Shown here in pieces: positions 26,532 to 35,255 of a DNA stretch of 64,000 bases (positions within the stretch are counted from its first letter, which is position 1; each line of letters opens with the position of its first letter). Both the position numbers and the translations under genes were made by a program. The notes under the pieces are model-generated. The model saw only the letters and a list, made by a program, of their open reading frames with translations. It was not told the origin of the DNA and made no database searches. Source of the stretch: Aliiglaciecola lipolytica (lineage in GTDB: Bacteria > Pseudomonadota > Gammaproteobacteria > Enterobacterales > Alteromonadaceae); contig NZ_JAHKPT010000025.1 of NCBI RefSeq assembly GCF_018860635.1, positions 167,867 to 231,866 of the forward strand, read 5' to 3'.

Positions 26532-27515
26532 ATGACAAGCTATTCTGACATTGTTCAAGCCCGCAAACGGATTGCTTCAATGATACATCAAACCCCAATA
26601 ATTGAATCTTCGTTATTGAATGAATGGTTGGGCAGCCGAATCTTATTTAAAGCAGAATGTTTACAACGAACCGGCGCATTCAAAGTGCGCGGTGCTATTA
26701 ATACCTTGGCCAAACTAGCCGAACAGAATGCTTTACCAGAACGTGTGGTTGCCAATAGTTCAGGCAATCATGCCCAAGCAGTTGCATACGCAGCCAGCCT
26801 ATATGGTATTCCAGCGAAAATATTTAGTACCGAAAATGTATCGGCAGTAAAAGCACAAGCTACTCGGTATTATGGTGCTGAACTAGCGCTATACCCAACT
26901 CGACTAGAAGCAGACGATGCAGTAAAACAGGCATCCATAGAACCAGGAACCTTGTGGATACCTCCATTTAATCACCCCGACATTATCGCTGGACAGGGCA
27001 CCTTGGTAGTGGATGCACTCGAACAAACAGGTGATGTAGACGCGATATTTGCGCCCTGTGGTGGCGGTGGACTATTATCAGGTACGTTAATTGCGGCTCG
27101 AGCCCTTTGTCCATCGGCAAAAATATTGGGGGCAGAACCACTGGTAGCCAACGATGCCGCAGAGTCTTTACGTCAGAATAAAATAATAACGCTGAACAAA
27201 CCACCGCAAACCATGGCCGATGGGGCTGCGACGCCATCAATAGGTGAGCATACTTTTGCGGTACTAAAAATGCTAGATGGTATAGTGGAAGTATCCGAAC
27301 CTGATATCGCTTACTGGACTCAGTGGTTACAACATTTACTCAAGCTGCATATGGAGCCCACTAGCGCTATGTCGATGCAGGCCGTCATTGAGTGGTTAAA
27401 ACATCAACCGAAAGGTCAAACAATATTAGTGCTGTTATCGGGCGGAAATATTGATCATAAAAAAATGCAACAAATTTGGTCCGTCGATTACCTAGGTCAT
27501 TTACCTAGCTTATAA
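26532..27515 (+). CDS. Threonine/serine dehydratase-like PLP enzyme
   Basis: 327 residues, fold type II. FKAECLQRTGAFKVRGA carries the PLP-binding Lys, NSSGNHAQAVAYAA binds substrate carboxylate, and APCGGGGLLSG is the phosphate loop. It lacks the C-terminal ACT domains of biosynthetic IlvA, so it is closer to catabolic TdcB or to serine racemase. It would make 2-oxobutanoate (or pyruvate) and ammonia. AAGGAG sits upstream of the ATG. An exported amidohydrolase gene follows after 14 bases. Confidence 0.87.
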   Translation: MTSYSDIVQARKRIASMIHQTPIIESSLLNEWLGSRILFKAECLQRTGAFKVRGAINTLAKLAEQNALPERVVANSSGNHAQAVAYAASLYGIPAKIFSTENVSAVKAQATRYYGAELALYPTRLEADDAVKQASIEPGTLWIPPFNHPDIIAGQGTLVVDALEQTGDVDAIFAPCGGGGLLSGTLIAARALCPSAKILGAEPLVANDAAESLRQNKIITLNKPPQTMADGAATPSIGEHTFAVLKMLDGIVEVSEPDIAYWTQWLQHLLKLHMEPTSAMSMQAVIEWLKHQPKGQTILVLLSGGNIDHKKMQQIWSVDYLGHLPSL

Positions 27516-27529
27516 AAATAAGAGGATTT

Positions 27530-29182
27530 ATGAAAAATTTACTTGTACTGCTTGTCTGTTTCCTTAGCTTTTTTACACATGCTAAACCAACAATGGTAGG
27601 CAATGTTAAAGGATATACCCTCAATAATGATGGAGCGATGATCCAGTTTTCTCATATAGTCTTTGAAAACGGCAAAGTGATTTCCATCGGCGATCAAACC
27701 TTAATGAATCAATATCCAGATAGTGTATTTATTGATGGCCGCCAAAAAACCCTTTTACCGGGCTTAATTGATGCGCACGGGCATTTATTATACCTTGGCT
27801 ACTCATTGCTAGAAGTTGACTTACGCGATGTGCAATCTGCACAACTGTCAGCCTCTAAGGTAGGCGAATATGCAGCAGCAAACTCACATTTAGAGTGGAT
27901 AATAGGCGGCGGATGGAATCAAGTATTGTGGCCAGACAAACAATTTCCCAAAGCACAACTGCTTGACGAATATGTGAATGAAACCCCTGTTATTTTAAGT
28001 CGAGTGGATGGTCATGCCGTTTGGGTTAACAGTAAAGCAATGCAAATCGCGGGCATAGACAAAGACACTTTGGATCCGCCAGGTGGCAAGATCATTCGAG
28101 ATGAACAAGGAAATCCATCAGGTGTATTAATAGATACGGCGATGGATTTACTATCGGAACATCTACCAGAAGAAAGTAACGACAGCATTGAAGCTAGCTT
28201 AGAAGCCGCTTCACAGCACTTACTTTCAGTGGGTATAACCAATGTGCATGACGCTGGAATAAGCAAATCAGAATATGATTTTTTTAAACAAAAAGCCTTA
28301 GCAGAAAGTTTAGCTGTGCGTATTTATGCAATGTTCTGGTTTGAAGATCCCAGTTTACAGGAAGTACTCGAGGCGGGTTATTTTAATGATCCCGACGATT
28401 TTTTATCGATTAGAAGTGTCAAAGCCATGGCCGATGGAGCCCTAGGTAGTCGTGGAGCAGCTTTGTTCGAAGACTATTCAGATGCAGCTGACAATAAGGG
28501 GCTGATGGTCATGCAGGAAGCACAATTTAAACCCCTTTTTGATTTGGTACTCAAGCACAAATTTCAACTCAATGTGCACGCTATTGGTGATCTCGCTAAT
28601 CACTTAGCCTTAAATCAATTTGAAGCCTCATTCAAAACCGTTGGCGGTAAAGAGCTGCGCAATAGAGTGGAACATGCTCAAGTTATCAGCTTGAATGATA
28701 TCCCACGCTTTAAACAACTAGACATCATTCCCTCCATGCAACCTACCCATGCCACCAGCGATATGAACATGGCTGAAGACCGTTTAGGAAAAGACCGTTT
28801 ACGTGGTGCATACGCTTGGAAACGCTTCATTGATCAGGGCTCACCATTGCCGCTAGGTTCAGATTTTCCAGTTGAATTAGCTAATCCATTTTATGGCATT
28901 CACGCAGCTGTCACCCGTCAGGATAGAAACAACCAACCTGTCGAAGGTTGGATTCCTAGTCAAGCTTTAAGTCTCCAACAAGCTTTTAAAGGCTTTACCA
29001 TAGATGCAGCCTATGCCGCTCATCAAGAAAAAGTGTTAGGTGGATTAACTAAAGGTAAATGGGCTGACTTCATTTTGATAGATCAGGATATCTTCGAAAT
29101 TGATAAGAAAGAACTTTGGAAAACTAACGTAGTGGAAACTTGGGTTGCTGGTAAACGCGTATATGAGAATAGTAAAGAATAA
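27530..29182 (+). CDS. Exported amidohydrolase, YtcJ-like
   Basis: 550 residues with signal peptide MKNLLVLLVCFLSFFTHA. The TIM-barrel metal site begins with GLIDAHGHLLYLG (HxH after a beta strand); other landmarks are ADGALGSRGAAL, NVHAIGDLAN, EHAQVI and LGSDFPVE with the metal Asp. The YtcJ/NfdA branch hydrolyses amide bonds; substrate not predictable. TaaaatAAGAGG precedes the ATG. It is the last gene of a two-gene unit with the dehydratase-like enzyme. A nearby hairpin (29195-29232) lacks a U run on this strand and is better explained as the end of a minus-strand RNA. Confidence 0.85.
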   Translation: MKNLLVLLVCFLSFFTHAKPTMVGNVKGYTLNNDGAMIQFSHIVFENGKVISIGDQTLMNQYPDSVFIDGRQKTLLPGLIDAHGHLLYLGYSLLEVDLRDVQSAQLSASKVGEYAAANSHLEWIIGGGWNQVLWPDKQFPKAQLLDEYVNETPVILSRVDGHAVWVNSKAMQIAGIDKDTLDPPGGKIIRDEQGNPSGVLIDTAMDLLSEHLPEESNDSIEASLEAASQHLLSVGITNVHDAGISKSEYDFFKQKALAESLAVRIYAMFWFEDPSLQEVLEAGYFNDPDDFLSIRSVKAMADGALGSRGAALFEDYSDAADNKGLMVMQEAQFKPLFDLVLKHKFQLNVHAIGDLANHLALNQFEASFKTVGGKELRNRVEHAQVISLNDIPRFKQLDIIPSMQPTHATSDMNMAEDRLGKDRLRGAYAWKRFIDQGSPLPLGSDFPVELANPFYGIHAAVTRQDRNNQPVEGWIPSQALSLQQAFKGFTIDAAYAAHQEKVLGGLTKGKWADFILIDQDIFEIDKKELWKTNVVETWVAGKRVYENSKE

Positions 29183-29189
29183 TAGAAGG

Positions 29190-29232
29190 AAAAAACCCGC
29201 ACAAACCACAGGACACGAAAATTTGTGCGGGT
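29190..29232 (-). terminator. Intrinsic terminator, minus strand
   Basis: On the minus strand ACCCGCACAAA (from 29232) pairs with TTTGTGCGGGT (to 29195), 11 bp, then six T. On the plus strand the hairpin is not followed by T, so the orientation is clear. The nearest minus-strand gene stop is 29728, about 500 bases away. Confidence 0.85.
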
Positions 29233-29348
29233 AGTATTGCCTTCCTGCCTCAAACAACTTAGCTAGCGTTTGAAGTATTTCAACATTGTTTATTATTTTT
29301 ATTATCAATGGTTACACATATAACTTTTCTATCGTAGATGCGTAATCA
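29190..29348 (-). ncRNA. Predicted sigma-54-dependent small regulatory RNA
   Basis: The RNA would start about 29348, 12 bases after the -12 element, and end in the U run near 29190, giving about 160 nucleotides. It can form: an AAC(C)AUUG / CAAUGUU stem around an A-rich loop of AUA/AAA repeats suited to Hfq's distal face; a CUUCAAAC / GUUUGAGG 8-bp stem (29275-29268 with 29255-29248); and an 11-bp terminator stem followed by six U. No ORF with a ribosome site lies inside. Neither Qrr, GlmY nor any other family I know fits. Everything here is prediction from motifs; the promoter match is the strongest part. Confidence 0.55.
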
Positions 29349-29358
29349 AAGCTTACTT

Positions 29359-29375
29359 AGCAGCTTCAGTGCCAA
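29359..29375 (-). promoter_or_regulatory. Sigma-54 promoter (-24/-12)
   Basis: Minus-strand TTGGCACTGAAGCTGCT has GG at -25/-24 and GC at -13/-12, exactly ten bases apart, with the full TTGGCAC -24 box and TGCT at -12 (consensus TTGCT). It faces the predicted small RNA. Confidence 0.65.
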
Positions 29376-29437
29376 CTTTTTTATCTATAAAAATCAACAG
29401 CTTAATATTTTCACATTAGTGTCTTTTGACGCACATC

Positions 29438-29453
29438 ATACCAGTTTGGTGCA
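29438..29453. promoter_or_regulatory. NtrC-like enhancer site
   Basis: Minus strand TGCACCAAACTGGTAT. One half matches GCACC perfectly, the other gives GGTAT, spaced by five bases as in GCACC-N5-GGTGC. Its centre is about 97 bases upstream of the inferred start of the RNA, a normal enhancer distance. Confidence 0.5.
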
Positions 29454-29727
29454 TTAGCACTTTATTAGGGCGTACCGTTCAAACGAGTGCCTATTTTATG
29501 CGCATATATTTTCACTTTTTCGCCCTCATATAATTGTTCATTATTTGTACATGCGCTTGATTGCTATGGGAAATTTTGTACTCAGAGTTGACTGCGAGGG
29601 TAAAATTAAATAGTTACTTTAGATTTGAAAACGAATGTTTTGCATGGCGGCGTTGATTGATTTTGTTTTCAACCCCCAAACTTGCGTTGTTTTAACCTGA
29701 TTAGTGCTGATTATTTCAATCTGTTAT
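29454..29727. other. Rest of the intergenic region
   Basis: About 270 AT-rich bases between the NtrC-like site and the stop of the GNAT gene. No gene or further strong dyad seen, apart from a short palindrome ATGCGCAT near 29499. Confidence 0.5.
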
Positions 29728-30213
29728 TTAGTCTTTAATTAAATAGTCACACTTAGCCATCTCAGGTGTTATAGATTCCGGATAATTTACTCGCCGGAAA
29801 CCCAAAGATTGATACAGCTTCTTAGCGACTTTATTATGAGGCCATACAAATAACGAAAAGCCCTTAGTTACTAGGTATTCGGGGGCTTGAGTCAGTAGTT
29901 GCTTAACGAGTTGCTTACCAACACCACAGCCTCTGTTCTGAGGATTGACAACCAAACGGGCTAAGTGACACCTTCCAAGTCGTTCATAACACTGCCCAAA
30001 AGCGAGCATGTTGTTTTTGGTATCTATTAGCTTATAACTCCTTCCCTGCGCTAATTTAGTTTCTACAATTAGACTGCGGGAGCTAATGGGGAAGGAGATG
30101 TTAGGTCCCCCCCAATCACGAATTTCATCAAAACTGACAAACCACCCACAAAGGCTAGCTATATCCTGTTCGGAGGCCTCGACTAAAATTAACGGTAAAG
30201 TGTTCTTATCCAT
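29728..30213 (-). CDS. GNAT family N-acetyltransferase
   Basis: 161 residues. The acetyl-CoA loop is LARLVVNPQNRGCGVGKQLVKQ (R/Q-x2-G-x-G/A) and the C-terminal KLYQSLGFRRV is the standard last motif. The start overlaps the end of the upstream MBL gene by 25 bases, indicating translational coupling. Acceptor unknown. Confidence 0.85.
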   Translation of the reverse strand: MDKNTLPLILVEASEQDIASLCGWFVSFDEIRDWGGPNISFPISSRSLIVETKLAQGRSYKLIDTKNNMLAFGQCYERLGRCHLARLVVNPQNRGCGVGKQLVKQLLTQAPEYLVTKGFSLFVWPHNKVAKKLYQSLGFRRVNYPESITPEMAKCDYLIKD

Positions 30214-31046
30214 TTTTCTTCATTGATAAAAGCCCAGCTCCATTCTTTCCATTTATCATCTAATCCCGCGTCTATAATATCTTCAACTGGCAATCCATTT
30301 ATCTTCAACTGTTTAACTTGCGAAGATGTTTGTTTAATCATTTCAACAAATGCCTGTAATTGCGCCTTGTCGCCTAAAGGTCCATGACCTGGAATAATTT
30401 TAGTATCATCATCAATCATACTAATCAGTTTTTCTACCCCGGCAATGTAACCTTTTACTGAGCCCCCACTGTCTATATCGATATAGGGAAAAAGCCCATT
30501 GAAAAATAAATCACCAGTATGCAAAACATTGGCTTTTTCAAACATAACGACACTGTCTCCATCGGTATGAGCGTTGGATAAATGCATTACTTTTAGTGTG
30601 TCACCATTAAAGTGAAAGGTAACACCTTGAGAATAAGTGACGACAGGCAATTCCGAGTGTTTATGCTCCTCTTTGTTTAGCAGTCGGACACGGACATTAT
30701 CGTGGGCGAAAATAGTGGCATCTTTGACTTCTTTCATATACGCATTTGAGCCAGTATGATCACCGTGATAGTGGGTATTAATCACGTACCTTAACTTGTC
30801 TTTCAGAATTGAATCTAAAGCAGCAGAGATTTTTTCTGCCATAGGTTCATATTGGTCATCAATAATCAGAAGCCCTTCTTCACCGGCTGATACCCCAATA
30901 TTTCCGCCCATACCCGTTAGCATATAGACTGAATCCCCCAAATTTTCAGACTTCATAGTAACGTCATCAGGATTATTTTGAGCATAGCCAGACGTAGTTA
31001 AAAATCCAGTTAACAGAAACATCAATAAAACAACTTGTTTACGCAT
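30189..31046 (-). CDS. Exported MBL-fold metallo-hydrolase
   Basis: 285 residues with signal peptide MRKQVVLLMFLLTGFLTTSGYA. Zinc ligands lie in NTHYHGDHTGSN, the His of LSNAHTDGDSV, HTGDLFF and IIPGHGPLGD. It resembles the periplasmic subgroup near class B beta-lactamases and QuiP-like proteins, which mostly act on unknown esters or lactones. Translation is probably coupled to the downstream GNAT gene through a 25-base overlap. Resistance to beta-lactams should not be inferred. Confidence 0.85.
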   Translation of the reverse strand: MRKQVVLLMFLLTGFLTTSGYAQNNPDDVTMKSENLGDSVYMLTGMGGNIGVSAGEEGLLIIDDQYEPMAEKISAALDSILKDKLRYVINTHYHGDHTGSNAYMKEVKDATIFAHDNVRVRLLNKEEHKHSELPVVTYSQGVTFHFNGDTLKVMHLSNAHTDGDSVVMFEKANVLHTGDLFFNGLFPYIDIDSGGSVKGYIAGVEKLISMIDDDTKIIPGHGPLGDKAQLQAFVEMIKQTSSQVKQLKINGLPVEDIIDAGLDDKWKEWSWAFINEEKWIRTLYR

Positions 31047-31211
31047 TTTCCTATCCTATGTGTTTAATCAGTTATGAATATTAAGAGCTCAACTAATCGT
31101 TAGCATTTAACGACAATAGTGCCTAAATAGCTTAGAAGTTTAGCCTCCTTGGATGCTAGACTATTACTTTCTCAATTTGCTAAAGACATAATTACTTAGA
31201 GTGGCGCTAGA

Positions 31212-32942
31212 ATGAATAAATTGCAAAATAAGTTGACCTTTTTATGTATTATTTTAGGTTTAATAGGCGCTTTGTATGTCAATTTATATGTTTCAGCAAC
31301 TTGGGTCGAATCAAGGATACAATACCAAACCTACTTAACAGAACAAGGTGAATGGGCATACGTAAAGCAAGGTAATGAACAAATTATTAGCGACGTTACT
31401 CCTTACGAACAATCGCCACTGGCCCAGCATAAACTAAATTTACTGACCTCAGAACCAGAAATAAAAGAACAGTGGGTTGTCATCTCAGACGTCGGTCAAA
31501 ACCCTATTTTACTTCGCGCAGATTATCACTTTAAAGTATGGTCGCTGTTACCAGCATTCATCGCGATCGCCCTATGCTTAATCAGCCGAGAACCTCTGCT
31601 TGCCTTGTTTAGCGGGATCGTTGTGGGCGCTTTTATGTTAGGCAAGTTTGATATCAGCCAAGAAGTTTTAATACCTAATATGGCCACCACTGACGCAGCC
31701 TCAATTTTAATATTGTACTTGTGGTTGCTGGGCGGGCTGATGGGAATTTGGTCTAAAACAGGCGCGGCACAAGCGTTTGCGGAAATGATGAGTGAACGCT
31801 TTGTCACCGGTCCTCGTTCAGCAAAGCTAGTAACTTGGATGTTAGGGGTGTTGTTTTTCCAAGGTGGCACCATGAGTACTGTATTAGTTGGTACCACTGT
31901 CAAGCCCATGGCTGACAAAGCGAATGTGAGCCATGAAGAACTGAGTTATGTGGTTGACTCCACCGCTTCGCCTATTGCAGCAGTGATCGCATTTAACGCC
32001 TGGCCTGCATATATTCAGGCATTTATATTTGTTCCAGGGGTGGCATTCTTAGCCACTGAAGCCGACCGAATAGCTTTCTTTTTTTCCAGTATTCCATTTA
32101 GTTTTTACGGCATTTTTGCAGTAATTGGTACTCTCCTTCTTAGCTTAGAATTCACCGTTTTTTCCGGTGCACCAATTCGAAAAGCCATTTCTAGGGCCAG
32201 ACTGACCGGCCAGTTAGATGCTCCAGACGCGGCCCCTATTAGCGCAAAAGAACTGCAAGAGACGAGCGTGCCTGAAGGGTATAACCCTCATTGGATCGAG
32301 TTTGTTTTTCCTTTAGTCAGTCTAATTGGGATTGCTGTGGTAACCTTTATATTCACCGGTACCCCACAAATTCACTGGGCTTTTGGCGGTGCGTTACTCA
32401 TCGCTGTGCTCTTCGCGCTGGGTAAAGGTATGCAAATTCGCGAAATGCTCAATGGGCTTGGTATAGGCTGGAAAGGAGTCGTTGTTGCATCCGTCATTTT
32501 AATGTTAGCTATCACCATCGGCACTATCAGCAAACAACTTGGCGGCGGAATTTATTTAGTAGATCTACTAGGCGAAGAGCTACCGTTTTGGATTTTACCG
32601 GTGGTTTTACAACTACTCACCATGATCATCGCGTTTTCCACAGGTACAAGTTGGGGAACATTTGCCATTGCATTCCCATTAGCGATGCCCTTGGTGTGGG
32701 ACATTTCTCAAAACGAAATGTTAGCTAATCCAGAAGTATTTATGATGATTTGTTTTGCTGGTGTTTTAAATGGCAGCGTGTATGGCGACCAATGCTCACC
32801 GATATCGGATACCACCATTTTAAGTTCCATGACAACTGGCTGCGATTTAATGGATCATGTGAAAACACAACTTGTTCCTGCTACATTTGCCGCTTCGATT
32901 GCCGCGGTTTTATGGACGTTATGCGCGCTGTTTATGAGTTAA
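31212..32942 (+). CDS. NhaC family Na+/H+ antiporter
   Basis: 576 residues, roughly 12-13 membrane helices. An N-terminal helix and a ~90-residue periplasmic stretch (rich in Gln, Glu, Tyr) come first, then the NhaC core with [50 protein letters not shown] and the late block [19 protein letters not shown] plus [20 protein letters not shown]. It exchanges Na+ for H+ and complements the Na+ pumped by NQR, though it is not next to it. The extra N-terminal segment is not in the short NhaC proteins and could be sensory. Confidence 0.9.
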   Translation: MNKLQNKLTFLCIILGLIGALYVNLYVSATWVESRIQYQTYLTEQGEWAYVKQGNEQIISDVTPYEQSPLAQHKLNLLTSEPEIKEQWVVISDVGQNPILLRADYHFKVWSLLPAFIAIALCLISREPLLALFSGIVVGAFMLGKFDISQEVLIPNMATTDAASILILYLWLLGGLMGIWSKTGAAQAFAEMMSERFVTGPRSAKLVTWMLGVLFFQGGTMSTVLVGTTVKPMADKANVSHEELSYVVDSTASPIAAVIAFNAWPAYIQAFIFVPGVAFLATEADRIAFFFSSIPFSFYGIFAVIGTLLLSLEFTVFSGAPIRKAISRARLTGQLDAPDAAPISAKELQETSVPEGYNPHWIEFVFPLVSLIGIAVVTFIFTGTPQIHWAFGGALLIAVLFALGKGMQIREMLNGLGIGWKGVVVASVILMLAITIGTISKQLGGGIYLVDLLGEELPFWILPVVLQLLTMIIAFSTGTSWGTFAIAFPLAMPLVWDISQNEMLANPEVFMMICFAGVLNGSVYGDQCSPISDTTILSSMTTGCDLMDHVKTQLVPATFAASIAAVLWTLCALFMS

Positions 32943-32968
32943 TCTTAAGCTGAAATAACGTTCTCTGT

Positions 32969-33724
32969 TTAGTTGGTTAACTCGTCGAGTTTCACTCTAT
33001 TTCGACGAGATAGGGTTAACACCTCACCACTTTGTAAAATCACTGAATAATCTCCTTTATCATTCGGCCGTAATTCACTTATTGCACTACGACGGACAAT
33101 AGATGAACGGTGGATTCGCACAAATTCTTGGGGATTAAGCTGTTCTTCTAAAGTCGAAAGTGTTTCTCGATGCAATACATGCTTGCCATCATCAAGATGA
33201 ATTTCGGCGTAATTTCCCGCCCCAGAAATAAAGGTAATTTGAGCCACATCAATTAAACGAATTCGCCCAGGATCTCGTATTACTAATCTTTCACGATACG
33301 CTTTTTGCTGCTCATAAAGCATCTGCTGAATGGCCTCACTCAATTTAGCATAGTCATCTTGTTGCTCACCGGTGATTTTTGCTCTAGCCCGCTCCAGCGC
33401 TTTAAAAAAACGTTCATCATCGTAAGGCTTTAAAATGTAATCAATCGCATTGAGTTCGAATGCCTCTACAGCATGCTCATTATAAGCGGTTGCAAAAATA
33501 ATAACGCTTTCAGGAGGTACATGTTTAGCAACTTGGATACCCGATATTTTTGGCATTTCAATATCTAAAAATACCACGTCAGGTTTAAATTCGCTGACCA
33601 GTGAGAGTGCTTGATTGCCATCTTCGGCCTCATAAATATTGCCAATATCTGATTCGTTGGATAATAATACTTTGATAGTTTCCCGAGCCAAATATTCATC
33701 GTCTGCGATAAGAACATTAAGCAT
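32969..33724 (-). CDS. LytTR family response regulator
   Basis: 251 residues. The receiver domain (1-120) has the acidic pair ADDEY, the phospho-acceptor in VVFLDIEMPKISG, Thr/Lys sites in FATAYNEH and YILKPYDDERFF. The C-terminal LytTR DNA-binding domain runs from about 150, with FISGAGNYAEIHLDDGKHVLHR, VRIHRSSIVRRS and TLSRRNRVKL. It overlaps the upstream histidine kinase gene by 8 bases, so the two form one operon. Targets unknown; the neighbouring NhaC and TonB genes are candidates. Confidence 0.93.
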   Translation of the reverse strand: MLNVLIADDEYLARETIKVLLSNESDIGNIYEAEDGNQALSLVSEFKPDVVFLDIEMPKISGIQVAKHVPPESVIIFATAYNEHAVEAFELNAIDYILKPYDDERFFKALERARAKITGEQQDDYAKLSEAIQQMLYEQQKAYRERLVIRDPGRIRLIDVAQITFISGAGNYAEIHLDDGKHVLHRETLSTLEEQLNPQEFVRIHRSSIVRRSAISELRPNDKGDYSVILQSGEVLTLSRRNRVKLDELTN

Positions 33725-34799
33725 CTTGTCCTCCTATCGGTATTGCTAATAAGGTTTCGAATAAATCGTTTTCAAGTGGATGCAATTCCAAACGAAATTG
33801 TCCATATAATCGAGCTAACCTCTCACGGGTATTGCTAAGGCCAATTCCAAAGCCACAATGATTATCGTTCCTTGCAACCTTGTTGGTTAACACGACTTTA
33901 AGTTCGTTTTCATCACGACTTATATCTAAATTCAAAAGGTTTCGACTCGACTCTAATTGGGAACCATGCTGCACCGCATTTTCAACTAAAGGATGCAAAA
34001 GCATGTTCGGAATAGTCAGCTCGAGACATTCTGGCTGCACATGAATATGGGTATCTAATTTATCTGCAAAGCGCATTTTTTGGATCGCTAAATAACTGTT
34101 TATAAAAGCAACTTCATCTTTGATCTTAATATCATCATGATTTTTAGTTTCGAGTATTTTACGTAACATAATACTCAATTCGGATAGGGCTGTTACTGCA
34201 TCCTTTTCACGTTTTAAGCGCACTAAGCTGGCAATAGTATTCAATGCATTAAACAGAAAGTGGGGGTTCAGCTGAGAACGTAAAGTCCGTAACTGTTCTT
34301 GGATGAGTTCATGATGCAAACGCTTCAATTCAAGACTTTCTTGCACTGCATTATGATAAAAACGCAATGCCATCGCTGCCCCAAGCACTCCTAAATACAT
34401 AGAAATATCCAATTGTGCATTCTGAGTTATGGTGCGCAGAAAGTAATACGAAAACTCATCCATTGTTCGATCTGTTACGGCGATGATGAGTAGATGCGCC
34501 GTGCCCCAATAGATAAATAGAATAAACACCATCCAACTTAAGTGAAAAAAAACTTTAACAGTGGTTGAATGAGATGAGTGGCTTGTGTATTGCACTAGCT
34601 TAAAGATAATGGCGGTCACGCCTATCCAAATAATAAACCAAGGACTTATCGCGATCCAAAGTTCTGTCCAATTTGGATTTTTGTCATTTTGCTCAAACGC
34701 TAAAAATTTAACGTGTGTGTAAAGGGCGTGAACAGCCAACCAAAAGAAGGTGTTGGCAAACCAGAAATAGCGATTAAAAATAAGTTTTGAATGGGCCAT
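33717..34799 (-). CDS. LytS/AlgZ-like sensor histidine kinase
   Basis: 360 residues. Four N-terminal membrane helices, then the His_kinase domain LRSQLNPHFLFNALNTIASLV (the His in NPHFLFN is phosphorylated) and a compact ATPase region with HPLVENAVQHG and GFGIGLSNTRERLARLYG. No extracytoplasmic sensor domain. It pairs with the LytTR regulator gene that overlaps its end by 8 bases. Confidence 0.92.
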   Translation of the reverse strand: MAHSKLIFNRYFWFANTFFWLAVHALYTHVKFLAFEQNDKNPNWTELWIAISPWFIIWIGVTAIIFKLVQYTSHSSHSTTVKVFFHLSWMVFILFIYWGTAHLLIIAVTDRTMDEFSYYFLRTITQNAQLDISMYLGVLGAAMALRFYHNAVQESLELKRLHHELIQEQLRTLRSQLNPHFLFNALNTIASLVRLKREKDAVTALSELSIMLRKILETKNHDDIKIKDEVAFINSYLAIQKMRFADKLDTHIHVQPECLELTIPNMLLHPLVENAVQHGSQLESSRNLLNLDISRDENELKVVLTNKVARNDNHCGFGIGLSNTRERLARLYGQFRLELHPLENDLFETLLAIPIGGQDA

Positions 34800-35255
34800 T
34801 TCAATTATTCTTTATCGTTGGCTTTTTTTTAACATATCGATGTTTTCATAAATAATCCACACATAAAATTGCATTAAAGTGGGTTAACTATTCATCACAA
34901 CCTGTCCCCACTCGCCCCAAAGCCATCTCAATTAAAACTTTAGAAGTAACCAGCCTAAAGCACAACAAAAATCGTATAAATATAATTTAATCGCTAAATT
35001 TCAATAACTTAATTAATTTCCGAGTAATTTATTGGGCGACAATTAAACCTGCACAGCCGCCGTTCATCGAAAGTTCCCCCGCTTCAACACGCAAAACACT
35101 CCTTTGGTCACACACTTACAACGCTTGACGGAAACCACCTAGAGCAACTCCGAGATAGCGCATAGCTTATCTCTAGACAAGTGGTTTTTGTCACAAACTA
35201 ACTATACAAAAAATGTGAGTCCAATTAACCATTGAGACCCATTGGGGAGCTAAAA
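34800..35255. other. Intergenic region and leader of the TonB receptor gene
   Basis: 456 bases between the histidine kinase start (minus) and the receptor start (plus). It must hold both promoters. The main structure is at 35132-35187; no gene was found. Confidence 0.5.
35132..35187 (+). promoter_or_regulatory. Structured leader upstream of TonB receptor
   Basis: AAACCAC (35132-35138) pairs with GTGGTTT (35181-35187). Inside, GAGATAGC (35152-35159) pairs with GC-T-TATCTC (35165-35173), while CTAGAG (35139-35144) can instead pair with CTCTAG (35171-35176). The last two pairings share bases and exclude each other, as in a switch. About 70 bases separate it from the ATG. No known riboswitch consensus recognised. 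Confidence 0.35.

Noticed and set aside
29195-29232. Hairpin as terminator of the plus-strand amidohydrolase
   Set aside because: No T run follows on the plus strand; the T run is on the minus strand only.
30189-31046. MBL protein as a beta-lactam resistance gene
   Set aside because: Fold and zinc motifs alone do not support that activity; most family members have other substrates.
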